Shown: piece by piece, positions 30,340 to 38,632 of the stretch
How the letters are laid out: each line of letters begins with the position of its first letter
Numbering within the stretch: position 1 is the stretch's first letter
Origin: Billgrantia gudaonensis
GTDB lineage: Bacteria; Pseudomonadota; Gammaproteobacteria; Pseudomonadales; Halomonadaceae
DNA: 64,000 bases
Assembly (NCBI RefSeq): GCF_900100195.1
Contig: NZ_FNES01000005.1
Coordinates: 124,001-188,000, forward strand
Direction of reading: 5' to 3'
The notes under the pieces: generated by a model
The model's input: only the letters and a program-made list of their open reading frames with translations
Told to the model about the DNA's origin: nothing
Database searches by the model: none
Position numbers and translations under genes: made by a program

Positions 30340-31140
30340 TCAATCGATGCGCTGCCAGGCCACGCCCTCGACCTGGGCGGCCACGAGCAGCCGCGAGTCG
30401 TCACCGTCGAGCAGCGGCGTCAGGGCCTCCCTGACCCGCTCGGGACGATTGTTGTGTTCGGAGAGGTGCGAGCAGACGATGCGCTGGAGACGATCGAGCC
30501 CCAGCCGCGGCAGCAGTGCCGCTGCCTGGGCATTGGCCAGATGGCCCCAGTTGCCGCCCACGCGACGCTTGAGACGCGGTGGATAGGGGCCCTCGGCAAG
30601 CATCTGCACGTCATGGTTGCACTCCAGTACCAAGGCATCGCAGCCGGCGAACGCTCGGGCCACATGATCGGTGCCGTGGCCGAGATCGGTGAGCACGCCC
30701 AGGCTGCGCATGCCGGCCGTGAAACGAAACTGAACCGGCTCGCGGGCGTCGTGAGGCACCGTAACCGGCTCGACACGGATGCTGCGGATCGCAAAGGGCG
30801 CTTGCGGCGTAATCCAATGATGGCTCGGCATCTCGCCCAGCCGACCGGCGAGCCACGTGCCCGGGGTCAGGTAGACCGGCACGCCGTGACGCCGGGCCAG
30901 CGGCCCCACTCCGCGCACGTGATCCCCATGCTCGTGGCTGACCAGCACGGCATCGATCTGGCGTGGGTGCACACCGAGACGCGCCAGGCGCCGCTCCGCT
31001 TCGCGCAGGCCGAAACCGCAGTCGACCAGCAAGCAGGTCTCGCCGTCGCTGACCAGGGTGGCGTTGCCCTTGCTGCCGCTGCCCAGCAATGCGAAGTGCA
31101 ATCGCCCGTCCGGACCGTCCGGCTCACGCCTCCCGGCCAT
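30340..31140 (-). CDS. MBL-fold metallo-hydrolase (YycJ/WalJ-like)
   Basis: 266 residues. The metallo-beta-lactamase signature is SHEHGDHV, with [16 protein letters not shown] before it and [12 protein letters not shown] and LECNHD after it. It closely resembles the family that includes Gram-positive YycJ/WalJ, probably a nuclease or phosphodiesterase. Its ATG overlaps the last base of the bamC stop (TGATG), so it is coupled to bamC and sits between bamC and purC. Confidence 0.87.
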   Translation of the reverse strand: MAGRREPDGPDGRLHFALLGSGSKGNATLVSDGETCLLVDCGFGLREAERRLARLGVHPRQIDAVLVSHEHGDHVRGVGPLARRHGVPVYLTPGTWLAGRLGEMPSHHWITPQAPFAIRSIRVEPVTVPHDAREPVQFRFTAGMRSLGVLTDLGHGTDHVARAFAGCDALVLECNHDVQMLAEGPYPPRLKRRVGGNWGHLANAQAAALLPRLGLDRLQRIVCSHLSEHNNRPERVREALTPLLDGDDSRLLVAAQVEGVAWQRID

Positions 31141-32108
31141 CAGCGCAGCAGGCTCGCCACCCGCTCCAGCAGCTCACGGGCGTCTTCTTCGGTGAAGCGC
31201 CGCTCGCTTTCGTTGATGGCGCGAAGAACCGTCCGCTCGGGCCCCTCCGACTCCAGCGCCAGACGAATGGTCTGCGGCATCTGGCGCACGTCCGGGCTGA
31301 GGATGATGTCGATCATGCCGCGCTCGCGCTCGCTGGCCGTCATGTACTCGATCAGGAAGTCGTGGTCGTCGGCATCCTGCTCGAGCAGCTGACGACGCCC
31401 CTCGACGGCGAAGTCGGCTTCCAACTGGTGGTCGAGCTCTGCCCAGACGCGGTCGATGTCGAGCGGAATCTCGACGACCCACTCGCCGCTGCTGCGCTGG
31501 GTGAAACGCAGGCGCTCTTGCGTGGCGAGGCGCTGCCCGCTGAGCGACGCGGCACTGGCAGTCGCGCTGCGCGCGCTGAAGTGCTGCTCCAGGGCATTCA
31601 GACAGCTGGCCACCGGACGTCCCCCCTGCTCACAGCGCACTTCGCTGTCGCCGGAGCGCAGCCCCTGACTCACGCTCAACCGCCCCTGGCTGGTCACGAT
31701 CTCGCCGCGCTCGTTGTTCACGTCCTGAACGGAGAGCCCGCGGGAACTGGCGAAGTCCTGCAACTGCGGCCATACCGTGCCCGGGTCGGCGCCGACCACC
31801 AGCCAGCGATCGCTGCCCACTTCACGACGCTCGACGAAGTCGCGCTCCACGGCACGTCCGGCAGCCAGGCGCGAGGGCAGCGGCGTCTCGGCGGGCTCGC
31901 TCCCAGGCCGCGAGGCGTTGGCACGGGGTACCGGCATGGCATCCTGATAACGCCGGTCGTTGCGGCTTTCGGGCAGCACCAGTGGATCGCTGCGCTGTGC
32001 CTCCACGTAGTCGAGGTTTCGGTCATCGTAGAAGCCCTCGCGGGCACAGCCGGCAGTGGCCAGAGCAGCGACCGCCACCAGCGGCATCCATTTCAGCGCA
32101 GAGTTCAT
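31140..32108 (-). CDS. bamC: Outer membrane assembly lipoprotein BamC
   Basis: 322 residues. Signal peptide with a lipobox ATAGC at about residues 16-20, then an acidic disordered linker and two helix-grip domains, as in BamC. EGRRQLLEQDADDHDFLIEYM and the preceding WVVEIPLDIDRVWAEL fit the C-terminal domain. It is a non-essential part of the BAM complex. I chose the ATG at 32108 because AAGGTGG lies 6 nt before it; two earlier in-frame starts lack this. Position between dapA and purC supports the call. Confidence 0.87.
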   Translation of the reverse strand: MNSALKWMPLVAVAALATAGCAREGFYDDRNLDYVEAQRSDPLVLPESRNDRRYQDAMPVPRANASRPGSEPAETPLPSRLAAGRAVERDFVERREVGSDRWLVVGADPGTVWPQLQDFASSRGLSVQDVNNERGEIVTSQGRLSVSQGLRSGDSEVRCEQGGRPVASCLNALEQHFSARSATASAASLSGQRLATQERLRFTQRSSGEWVVEIPLDIDRVWAELDHQLEADFAVEGRRQLLEQDADDHDFLIEYMTASERERGMIDIILSPDVRQMPQTIRLALESEGPERTVLRAINESERRFTEEDARELLERVASLLR

Positions 32109-32165
32109 GCATCCACCTTGCATCGGGTTGTCGGGGCAGTGCGTCGCCGAGTGGGCAGGCACCGC

Positions 32166-33050
32166 TCAATCATCGATCACGCCGGCCAGTTGCAGGGCCT
32201 CGCCCACGGTCGAATGGTATTTCTCGGAAAGCCAGGTCAACGGCAGACGTATGCCCGGCTCGATCAGCCCCATGCGATTCAGGGCCCACTTGACGGGGAT
32301 CGGGTTCGCCTCGATACCGAGGTTGGTATGCAGCGGCATCAGGCGCGTATTGATCGGGTGTGCCCGATCGGTATCGCCGGCCACCGCCGCGACGCACAGT
32401 TCATGCATGGCCTGCGGCGCGACATTGGCCGTCACCGAGATATCGCCGTGGCCGCCCATCAGCATGAAGTCGCAGGCCGTGCCATCGTCGCCGGAATAGA
32501 GCATGAAGCCGCTGCCCGCCAAACGCGCGATCAAGTCCTCGGCACGCTCCAGGTTGCCGGTCGCATCCTTGAGGCCGATGATGTTGCTCACCTCGGCGAG
32601 ACGCAATACCGTCTCGTTGTAGAGATCCGAGCAGGTACGCCCCGGCACGTTGTAGAGGATCACCGGCAGGCGACTGCCCTCGGCCACCGCCTTGAAGTGC
32701 TGGTAGAGTCCTTCCTGGGTGGGCTTGTTGTAGTAGGGACACACCGAGAGACAGTAGTCGGCGCCCACCTCGCTGGCGTAGCGCGCCAGTTCCACTGCCT
32801 CGGAAGTGGCATTGGCACCGGTCCCGGCAATGACCGGTATGCGGCCGTTCACTTCCTCGACCACGGTACGGATGACGTCGAAGTGCTCGGCGAACGACAT
32901 GGTGGTGGGCTCACCGGTGGTGCCAGCGGCGACGATGGCATCGGTACCGTTGTCGAGGTGGAAATTCACCAGGCGACGCAGGGCCTCCCAATCGATGTCG
33001 CCATTGACTTTCATCGGCGTCGCCAGGGCGACGATGCTGCCTGTGATCAT
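32166..33050 (-). CDS. dapA: 4-hydroxy-tetrahydrodipicolinate synthase
   Basis: 294 residues. Condenses pyruvate with aspartate semialdehyde in lysine and diaminopimelate synthesis. [30 protein letters not shown], the Tyr in LYNVPGRT and the Schiff-base Lys in IGLKDATGN are all present. Length matches E. coli DapA (292). It heads the leftward dapA-bamC-hydrolase-purC operon and is divergent from bcp across 181 bp. Confidence 0.97.
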   Translation of the reverse strand: MITGSIVALATPMKVNGDIDWEALRRLVNFHLDNGTDAIVAAGTTGEPTTMSFAEHFDVIRTVVEEVNGRIPVIAGTGANATSEAVELARYASEVGADYCLSVCPYYNKPTQEGLYQHFKAVAEGSRLPVILYNVPGRTCSDLYNETVLRLAEVSNIIGLKDATGNLERAEDLIARLAGSGFMLYSGDDGTACDFMLMGGHGDISVTANVAPQAMHELCVAAVAGDTDRAHPINTRLMPLHTNLGIEANPIPVKWALNRMGLIEPGIRLPLTWLSEKYHSTVGEALQLAGVIDD

Positions 33051-33231
33051 GTCCTACCTCTCGCTGTTGCCGCTCTCGCGCATTGGATCCACCGCAGCGC
33101 CCCGTTGCCAAAGGGTAAATGGTACTCAGGCAGCCCAAGGCTGTACAGCACGCCGGCCGCTTTGACAGCGCCGCAGCAGTTGCGTGTAATCGAGGGCTCC
33201 CCTGAACCCTCACGATCGACCAGGAGCTCCC

Positions 33232-33708
33232 ATGACCGTAGCCATCGGCCAGCCCATCCCCGACTTCACCGCCAGCGCCACCGGCGACACCACCGTGACC
33301 CTCTCCGAACTCCGGGGCAAGCAGGTGGTCGTCTACTTCTATCCCAAGGCCAGCACCCCGGGCTGCACCACCGAAGGGGGCGATTTTCGCGACCGCAAGG
33401 CGGCCTTCGACGCGGCCAACACCGTGATCCTCGGCGTCTCCCGCGACGGCATTCGCGCCCAGGAAAACTTCAAGGCCAAGCAGGACTTCAACTTCGAGCT
33501 CATCTCCGACAAGGACGAGACGCTCTGCCGGTTGTTCGACGTCATCAAGCTCAAGAAGCTCTACGGCAAGGAGCACCTGGGCATCGAGCGCAGCACTTTT
33601 CTGATCGACACCGAAGGCCGGCTGGCCCGGGAATGGCGCGGCGTCAAGGTCAAGGGCCACGCTCAGGAGGTGTTGGAAGCCGCACAGGAACTGGACGCCG
33701 AGTCTTGA
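33232..33708 (+). CDS. bcp: Thioredoxin-dependent peroxiredoxin, Bcp/PrxQ type
   Basis: 158 residues. AhpC/TSA fold with FYPKASTPGCTTEGGDFRD holding the peroxidatic Cys at about residue 44. In E. coli Bcp a resolving Cys lies five residues later (CTVQAC); here that position is Gly (CTTEGG), so the protein would work as a one-Cys enzyme or use the Cys in ETLCRLF at about residue 98. Start ATG at 33232 follows CAGGAGCT. It is convergent with the permease gene 9 bp away. Confidence 0.93.
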   Translation: MTVAIGQPIPDFTASATGDTTVTLSELRGKQVVVYFYPKASTPGCTTEGGDFRDRKAAFDAANTVILGVSRDGIRAQENFKAKQDFNFELISDKDETLCRLFDVIKLKKLYGKEHLGIERSTFLIDTEGRLAREWRGVKVKGHAQEVLEAAQELDAES

Positions 33709-33717
33709 GGCGCGCCG

Positions 33718-34818
33718 TCACTCCTCCACCAGTTCCTGCTGTGCCACGTCCGCTTGACGTGACTGGATCCCCCTCGGCCATGCATAGACCAGCGCCTTGA
33801 TCAGCGTGGCCAGCGGAATCGCGAAGAAGATGCCCCAGAACCCCCAAACTCCGCCGAAGAATAGCACCGCCAGGATGATCGACACCGGATGCAGATTGAC
33901 CGCCTCGGAGAACAGGATCGGCACCAGTACGTTGCCGTCCAGTGCCTGAATGATGCCGTAGGCGACCAGCACGTAGACGAACTCGTCGGTCATCCCGAAA
34001 TGAAAGCCGGCCACCGCCGCCACCGGCAGCGTGGCCACCGCCGCACCGATATAGGGTACCAGTACCGAGAAGCCCACCAGAACGGCCAGCAGCGCCGCAT
34101 AAGGCAGCCCGAAGAAGGCGAAGGTGAGGAAGGAGACGGTGCCGACGATGACGATCTCGATGAACTTGCCGCGCACGAAATTGGCGATCTGGTCGTCCAT
34201 CTCCTGCCAGATGCGCGTCATCAGGTCGCGCTGCTGCGGCAGCAGAGACAGCGTGAAGCCCACCAGGCGGTCACGATCCTTGAGCATGAAGAACACCAGG
34301 ATCGGTACCAGTACCAGGTAGACGATCAGCGCCACGACGTTGCCCAGCGACGCCAACGACAGCGTCAGCGCACGCTGCCCGAACTGCGTCATCTCACGCC
34401 CCGCCGCGGCGATCCAGTTCTGGATCTGGTCGGGGGTGATCAGGTTGGGGTAGCGCGCCTGCAGGTCGTCCAGCAGCTGTTGCCCACTGGCGAACATGCG
34501 CGGCGTCTCCTGAACCAGGCCTACCAACTGGTTCCAGATCAGCGGCATCAGGATGAAGGCCATGGCCAGCAATATGCCGATGAAACCGAGAAAGACCACC
34601 ATCACCGCCAGCAGGTGGGGGGCGCCCTGCCGTTCCAGCCAACTCACGGCCCCCTGCAGCAGGAAGGCGATCACCAGCGCCGTGAGAAACGGTGCCAGCA
34701 TGCGGCCCAGCACCACCACCACGGCAAACCCCAGTGCCAGCAGCACCAGTAGAATCACGGCTTCTTCATCGGAGAAGTAGTGCTCGACCCAGCCCTTGAA
34801 GACGGTACGCAGTGTCAT
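33718..34818 (-). CDS. AI-2E transporter family protein, PerM-like permease
   Basis: 366 residues with about seven or eight hydrophobic segments, including a pair near the N-terminus (ILLVLLALGFAVVVVLG) and a group near the C-terminus (ILAVLFFGGVWGFWGIFFAIPLATLIKALV). Such proteins include PerM and TqsA, but the substrate cannot be deduced. The ATG at 34818 overlaps the tusA stop as ATGA. Nearness to tusA and bepA is the same order seen in other gammaproteobacteria (perM, bepA). Confidence 0.85.
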   Translation of the reverse strand: MTLRTVFKGWVEHYFSDEEAVILLVLLALGFAVVVVLGRMLAPFLTALVIAFLLQGAVSWLERQGAPHLLAVMVVFLGFIGILLAMAFILMPLIWNQLVGLVQETPRMFASGQQLLDDLQARYPNLITPDQIQNWIAAAGREMTQFGQRALTLSLASLGNVVALIVYLVLVPILVFFMLKDRDRLVGFTLSLLPQQRDLMTRIWQEMDDQIANFVRGKFIEIVIVGTVSFLTFAFFGLPYAALLAVLVGFSVLVPYIGAAVATLPVAAVAGFHFGMTDEFVYVLVAYGIIQALDGNVLVPILFSEAVNLHPVSIILAVLFFGGVWGFWGIFFAIPLATLIKALVYAWPRGIQSRQADVAQQELVEE

Positions 34819-35063
34819 GGCGTTGGCTCCCCGCCCTTGCGCAGCCAATAATGGAAGGTGTCGTCGCGCGTCTCACGGGCCACGAGCTGATGTACGCTCT
34901 GCTCGGCGAATGTCTCGAAATCGCGCCACGAGCCGGCATCGGTCGCCAGCACCTCTAGCAGTTGTCCCTCGGTGAGGCGCGACAGCGCCTGCTTGGCCTT
35001 GAGCAGCGGCAGCGGGCAGGGAAGGCCACGGGCATCGAGCACGTCGTCGGGTTGCACAGCCAT
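34815..35063 (-). CDS. tusA: Sulfurtransferase TusA family protein
   Basis: 82 residues. The CPxP motif LDARGLPCPLPLLKAKQAL places the reactive Cys at residue 16. TusA relays sulfur for tRNA thiolation and molybdopterin. The C-terminal FHYWLRKG is typical. It overlaps the permease gene by 4 nt. A 131-bp gap separates it from the divergent bepA. Whether it is the tRNA-pathway TusA or a paralogue cannot be decided. Confidence 0.85.
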   Translation of the reverse strand: MAVQPDDVLDARGLPCPLPLLKAKQALSRLTEGQLLEVLATDAGSWRDFETFAEQSVHQLVARETRDDTFHYWLRKGGEPTP

Positions 35064-35194
35064 GGGGTCTCCCGAGATGATGAATGGCGATGTCGCCTGC
35101 CAGCGTCATCGAATCCCCTGCGATTTAAAGGCACTTTGCAGGTCGAAGCAATGTCCGAGAGAGAACCGATCGTTCTGCTACCACGAGGAAGGCC

Positions 35195-36640
35195 ATGCTG
35201 CGTCACCTTCGCTCCGGCCTCATAGCCGGCTCGCTGATCGCCGGCCTTGCGCTGCTGCCTGCCCAGGCCGCGGATGACTATGGGCTGCCCAGCCTGGGCG
35301 GTGCCAGCCAAGGCGTCACCGACGAGGAGTACGAGCTGGGACGGGCCTGGCTGCGTCAGTTTCGTGCCCAGGCACCCACCTGGCAGGATCCTTTCGCGCA
35401 GGCGTACGTCGAGTCTCTCGTATCGCGACTCCTGCCGCACAGCGATCTGGCGAGCACTCGCACGGTGATCACCCTGGTGGAAAGTCGCACGCTCAATGCG
35501 TTTGCCGTTCCGGGAGGCGTGGTCGGGGTCAATGCCGGGCTGTTCGCCTTTGCCGAGGAGGAGGATGCCGTCGCGTCGGTGATTGCCCACGAGCTCGGCC
35601 ACCTCTCACAGCGTCACTATGCCCGCAGCGTGGCGCGTGCCGAGCAGACCCAGTTGCCCGCCATGGCAGCCATGCTGGCCGGCATGCTGATCGCTGCCAG
35701 CGGCGGCGGCGATGCCGGCATGGCCGCCGCGATGGGTTCCCAGGCAGCACTGTTGCAGGACCAGCTCAGCTATTCGCGGCGCTTCGAGCAGGAGGCCGAC
35801 CGCATCGGACTGCAAGCGATGACCCAGGCCGGTTTCGACCCTCAGGCCATGGTGCGCATGTTTCGCGCGATGCAGCGCCAGGTCAGCCTGCAGGGCGGCA
35901 ACCCTCCCGAGTTCCTGCTGACTCACCCCCTCACCGAGTCGCGTCTCAGCGATATCGCCTCCCGTGCCAGCCAACTGGAAGCCAGAGAATCGGCGCGGGA
36001 CACCCCCATATACCACATGATCCGGGCACGAGCACTGCTGACCCTGCATGAGCGCGAGCCTCAACAGGCCGTCACTCGCCTGGCCCAGGGCGACGCCCCC
36101 GAGTCGGCCCGACGCTACCTCGAGGCACTCATCGCCGCCCGACGAGGCGACGTGGACGGCGCGCTGAACGAGCTCGACCGGCTCGCCGAGTCGCTGCCCG
36201 ACCTGGCCCTCCTACCGGCCAGCGCCGCCGAGGTCGCCTTCGAGGCCGGCCGCTACGATGCCGCCATTCAGCGCAGCCAGCAATTGTTGCGGCTGATGCC
36301 CGGCTATGTGCCGGCTCGCCTGATACTGGGCGAAGCCCTCTTGCAGCGCGACCCCGAAGAAGCCTATCGCGTGCTTCGCGACCTCACCGAGGACCGTCCG
36401 GAAGAACCCCAGGCTTTCGGTCTGCTCGCCGAAGCCGCAGGCCGCAGCGGCCGCGAGGCCTGGGGCCATCTGGCACGCGCCGAACAACTGCAGCTCAACG
36501 GCGAGATCGACCGTGCCATCCGCCAGCTCGACGTCGGCAGCGACGTCGCCGAACGCAACGGCGACCGATCTGCCGCCGGTCGCATCGAAACGCGCCGCGA
36601 GGACTTCATCGACTACCGCGAGACGCTGGAGGAGTTCTAA
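35195..36640 (+). CDS. bepA: Periplasmic beta-barrel assembly-enhancing protease BepA (M48)
   Basis: 481 residues. Sec signal peptide (LIAGSLIAGLALLPAQAADD), then an M48 zinc protease domain with HELGH at residues 132-136 and the third ligand in SYSRRFEQEADRIGLQAM. The C-terminal half is helical TPR repeats (from about 260). BepA degrades or chaperones stalled LptD/BamA substrates in the periplasm. Length is like E. coli BepA (487). Divergent from tusA. Confidence 0.93.
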   Translation: MLRHLRSGLIAGSLIAGLALLPAQAADDYGLPSLGGASQGVTDEEYELGRAWLRQFRAQAPTWQDPFAQAYVESLVSRLLPHSDLASTRTVITLVESRTLNAFAVPGGVVGVNAGLFAFAEEEDAVASVIAHELGHLSQRHYARSVARAEQTQLPAMAAMLAGMLIAASGGGDAGMAAAMGSQAALLQDQLSYSRRFEQEADRIGLQAMTQAGFDPQAMVRMFRAMQRQVSLQGGNPPEFLLTHPLTESRLSDIASRASQLEARESARDTPIYHMIRARALLTLHEREPQQAVTRLAQGDAPESARRYLEALIAARRGDVDGALNELDRLAESLPDLALLPASAAEVAFEAGRYDAAIQRSQQLLRLMPGYVPARLILGEALLQRDPEEAYRVLRDLTEDRPEEPQAFGLLAEAAGRSGREAWGHLARAEQLQLNGEIDRAIRQLDVGSDVAERNGDRSAAGRIETRREDFIDYRETLEEF

Positions 36641-36816
36641 GCGTTGTCCGAAACGTCGTCGCGCGGTGGTCGGGCAAGGCGAAAATCGGTGAAAAGACGG
36701 ACTGGGCTCGCGCGCGAGTTTACGTGGTGTCAATGAGTACTTTGATCGGACTCGCCCACGAGCCGATGTTTAACGCCGTATGACCGAGCGCAGGCAGTTT
36801 TCGGACGAAAGCGTAG

Positions 36817-37074
36817 GCCCGTCCCAACGGCGCCAACACCAAGACACCGGCGGAGGCAACGGCCTGGCAGGCCGGGGAAGGCGAGACGCTGGAGATGGCC
36901 ATCGGCGGCAAGTCCGACCCGCTCGTCGTCGGCGGTCCCTTCGTCGCCACGATCCGGGTCAAGCGCCTGAGCAGCGGCAAGTATCGAGTGGAAAGTCCGA
37001 TGTGGGAAGGCGTGGAACAGTCGTGCGGTCGCTGCGCGCTACTGCAGCTCGACGCGGAAACGACACTGGCATAG
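36817..37074 (+). pseudogene. Remnant of an M81 (MlrC-like) metallopeptidase C-terminal domain
   Basis: An open frame of 85 codons that ends with TAG at 37074 and has no start codon until 36895. The translated segment GETLEMAIGGKSDP is followed by ATIRVKRLSSGKYRVESPM, WEGVE and CGRCALLQL. It resembles the MlrC C-terminal domain, where a GGK-D motif and a GPM-x-x-G motif precede a GP-x-A-L-L strand. A full protein would be about 500 residues, so only the tail remains. The stretch 36641-36816 holds nothing recognisable. Family assignment is from memory of the motif and needs a profile search. Confidence 0.5.
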
Positions 37075-37090
37075 CCGGCATGCAGAAGAC

Positions 37091-37112
37091 GAAGGCGCCT
37101 GACGGCGCCTTC
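37091..37112. terminator. Hairpin in the bepA/37.1-kb convergent gap
   Basis: GAAGGCGCC (37091-37099) and GGCGCCTTC (37104-37112) form a perfect 9-bp stem with a TGAC loop. It lies between the plus-strand remnant and the minus-strand gene ending at 37148, so it could end transcription from either side. No T-tract. Confidence 0.5.
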
Positions 37113-37147
37113 GCAATGCCCCGACCCACCCGAGTGGTGGCCGGATA

Positions 37148-38569
37148 TCAGCGTGTCTCGACCTCGAGCGACAGCTTGTCGGGCAGCGCCAGGGGATCGC
37201 CGGTATAGGTTTTCAGGTTGCTCTCGGCAGGCAGGCTCACCGTCACATCGATTTCTTGGGCGGCGCCTTCGGCCAGACCGACCAACCCCAGCAGGAACTG
37301 CTGCACCTCGGGTCCGAACATCATCCCGAACCCTTCGGCCTGGGTGCGGGCCTGCTCGAGGTACTGGCTCTCGGTCACCCCCTCCATGGCCGCACCCAGG
37401 GTGACCAGGCGGCCGAACAGCCCCTGCTCGACAAAGGTCAGGCGTGCCTCCCCGCCCAGCAGCGTCGCCATGTCGAGCACTTCGACATCGGCGAACACGG
37501 CCTCGGGGGTGACGCCCTCCGGCAGTACCACCGGAAGCTCGACATCCAGCAGCAGCCTCAGGGCATCGTGGATCGTGACCTGACTGTCACTGGTGATACG
37601 GCTCCGGTCGTCGCCCTCCTCCCAGGTGCCGAGGAAGGCGGCGTCGAGACGTAGCTCGCCGCTGCCGTCGGTGAGCACGTTACTGGCCATGCGCAGCTGC
37701 GCTCGCTCATCCTCCGGCGCCAGTTCGATCATGCGTGCCAGGTCGGCCTGGAAATCACCAACCTCCACGCCGCCCTGGCCATCGCTGAAGTCTCCGTCGA
37801 CGCTCAACCGCGCTAGGCTGCCGACGAGCCGATCGGAATCGACGACGAGGTCGCTGAGCACCAGTGCATCGAGCTGTTCTTCGCCCTCTTGGTCGATGCC
37901 GCGCAAGCCTTCGAGCCTCAGTGAGGCAAGGGTGAAGGAACCGGCGCCGAATTCGCCGAGGCTCTCGCCCTCGCCTGCGACATCGGTCAACTCTAGACGC
38001 TCGATGGCGTCGTGTCTGAATCCTTCGCCAGTGACGTTCGCAATGCTCACGCGCCCCCGGGCATCGCCCAGCTCGTCCTCGCGGAACATCTCCCGGGCCA
38101 GCTCCGAGGCAAGGTCGACGGTGATGTCGTCCATGGCCAGGCTGCCGATGCGGACGTCCTGCGGGGCCAGGCTGTCATCGAGGGCAAAGACCGCCCGCGA
38201 CGGCTCGCCGAGTACGAGGCGCTCGATCTCCACCAGTGCCGGTCCGGAACGCCCATCGTCCAGGCGCAGCCCTTCCAGGATGACCTCATCGGGGCTGTCG
38301 TAGTCGCCGCTGACCACGTAGCGGTCGATGATCAGGCGCTCACCCTCTTCGCCGATGAAGGCCACGTCCTCGGCGGTGACCCGGGAACGCAGAAAGGCAC
38401 TCGAAACCTCACCGATCTCGACTGCGCCCTCGGCACCGAACAGGCCGCGCAGATCGGTTTCCAGACGCTCGGCGTCATCGGCCAGGGCCGGTGGTGCCCA
38501 GAACAGGGCTGCCAACAACGTCGTTCCTCCAGCGAAGCGCCCCCACGGCCGTCTTGCGAACGTCGACAT
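37148..38569 (-). CDS. Secreted acidic protein of unknown function
   Basis: 473 residues, not recognised. A clear signal peptide (GGTTLLAALFWAPPALADD) is followed by a very acidic, repeated short-strand pattern such as LDDGRSGPALVEIERLVLG and EGFRHDAIERLELTDVAGEG. This suggests a long beta-sheet or AsmA/DUF945-like periplasmic fold, though I cannot assign a family. There is no lipobox or other membrane segment. The ATG at 38569 has an unusually strong ribosome site, AAGGAGGTGA, which also marks the start. It stands alone between the gene remnant and the ABC permease gene. Confidence 0.8.
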   Translation of the reverse strand: MSTFARRPWGRFAGGTTLLAALFWAPPALADDAERLETDLRGLFGAEGAVEIGEVSSAFLRSRVTAEDVAFIGEEGERLIIDRYVVSGDYDSPDEVILEGLRLDDGRSGPALVEIERLVLGEPSRAVFALDDSLAPQDVRIGSLAMDDITVDLASELAREMFREDELGDARGRVSIANVTGEGFRHDAIERLELTDVAGEGESLGEFGAGSFTLASLRLEGLRGIDQEGEEQLDALVLSDLVVDSDRLVGSLARLSVDGDFSDGQGGVEVGDFQADLARMIELAPEDERAQLRMASNVLTDGSGELRLDAAFLGTWEEGDDRSRITSDSQVTIHDALRLLLDVELPVVLPEGVTPEAVFADVEVLDMATLLGGEARLTFVEQGLFGRLVTLGAAMEGVTESQYLEQARTQAEGFGMMFGPEVQQFLLGLVGLAEGAAQEIDVTVSLPAESNLKTYTGDPLALPDKLSLEVETR

Positions 38570-38632
38570 CACCTCGTCACCTCCTTTGTGAAATGGCAGT
38601 TCAGAATGAAGCAGTCTAGCAGTACCGCCGCG

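Noticed and set aside
36720..37208. Two competing frames (plus 36780-37208 and minus 36720-36980) over the bepA gap
   Set aside because: Neither has a recognisable motif; the MlrC-like frame in a third phase explains the sequence better.
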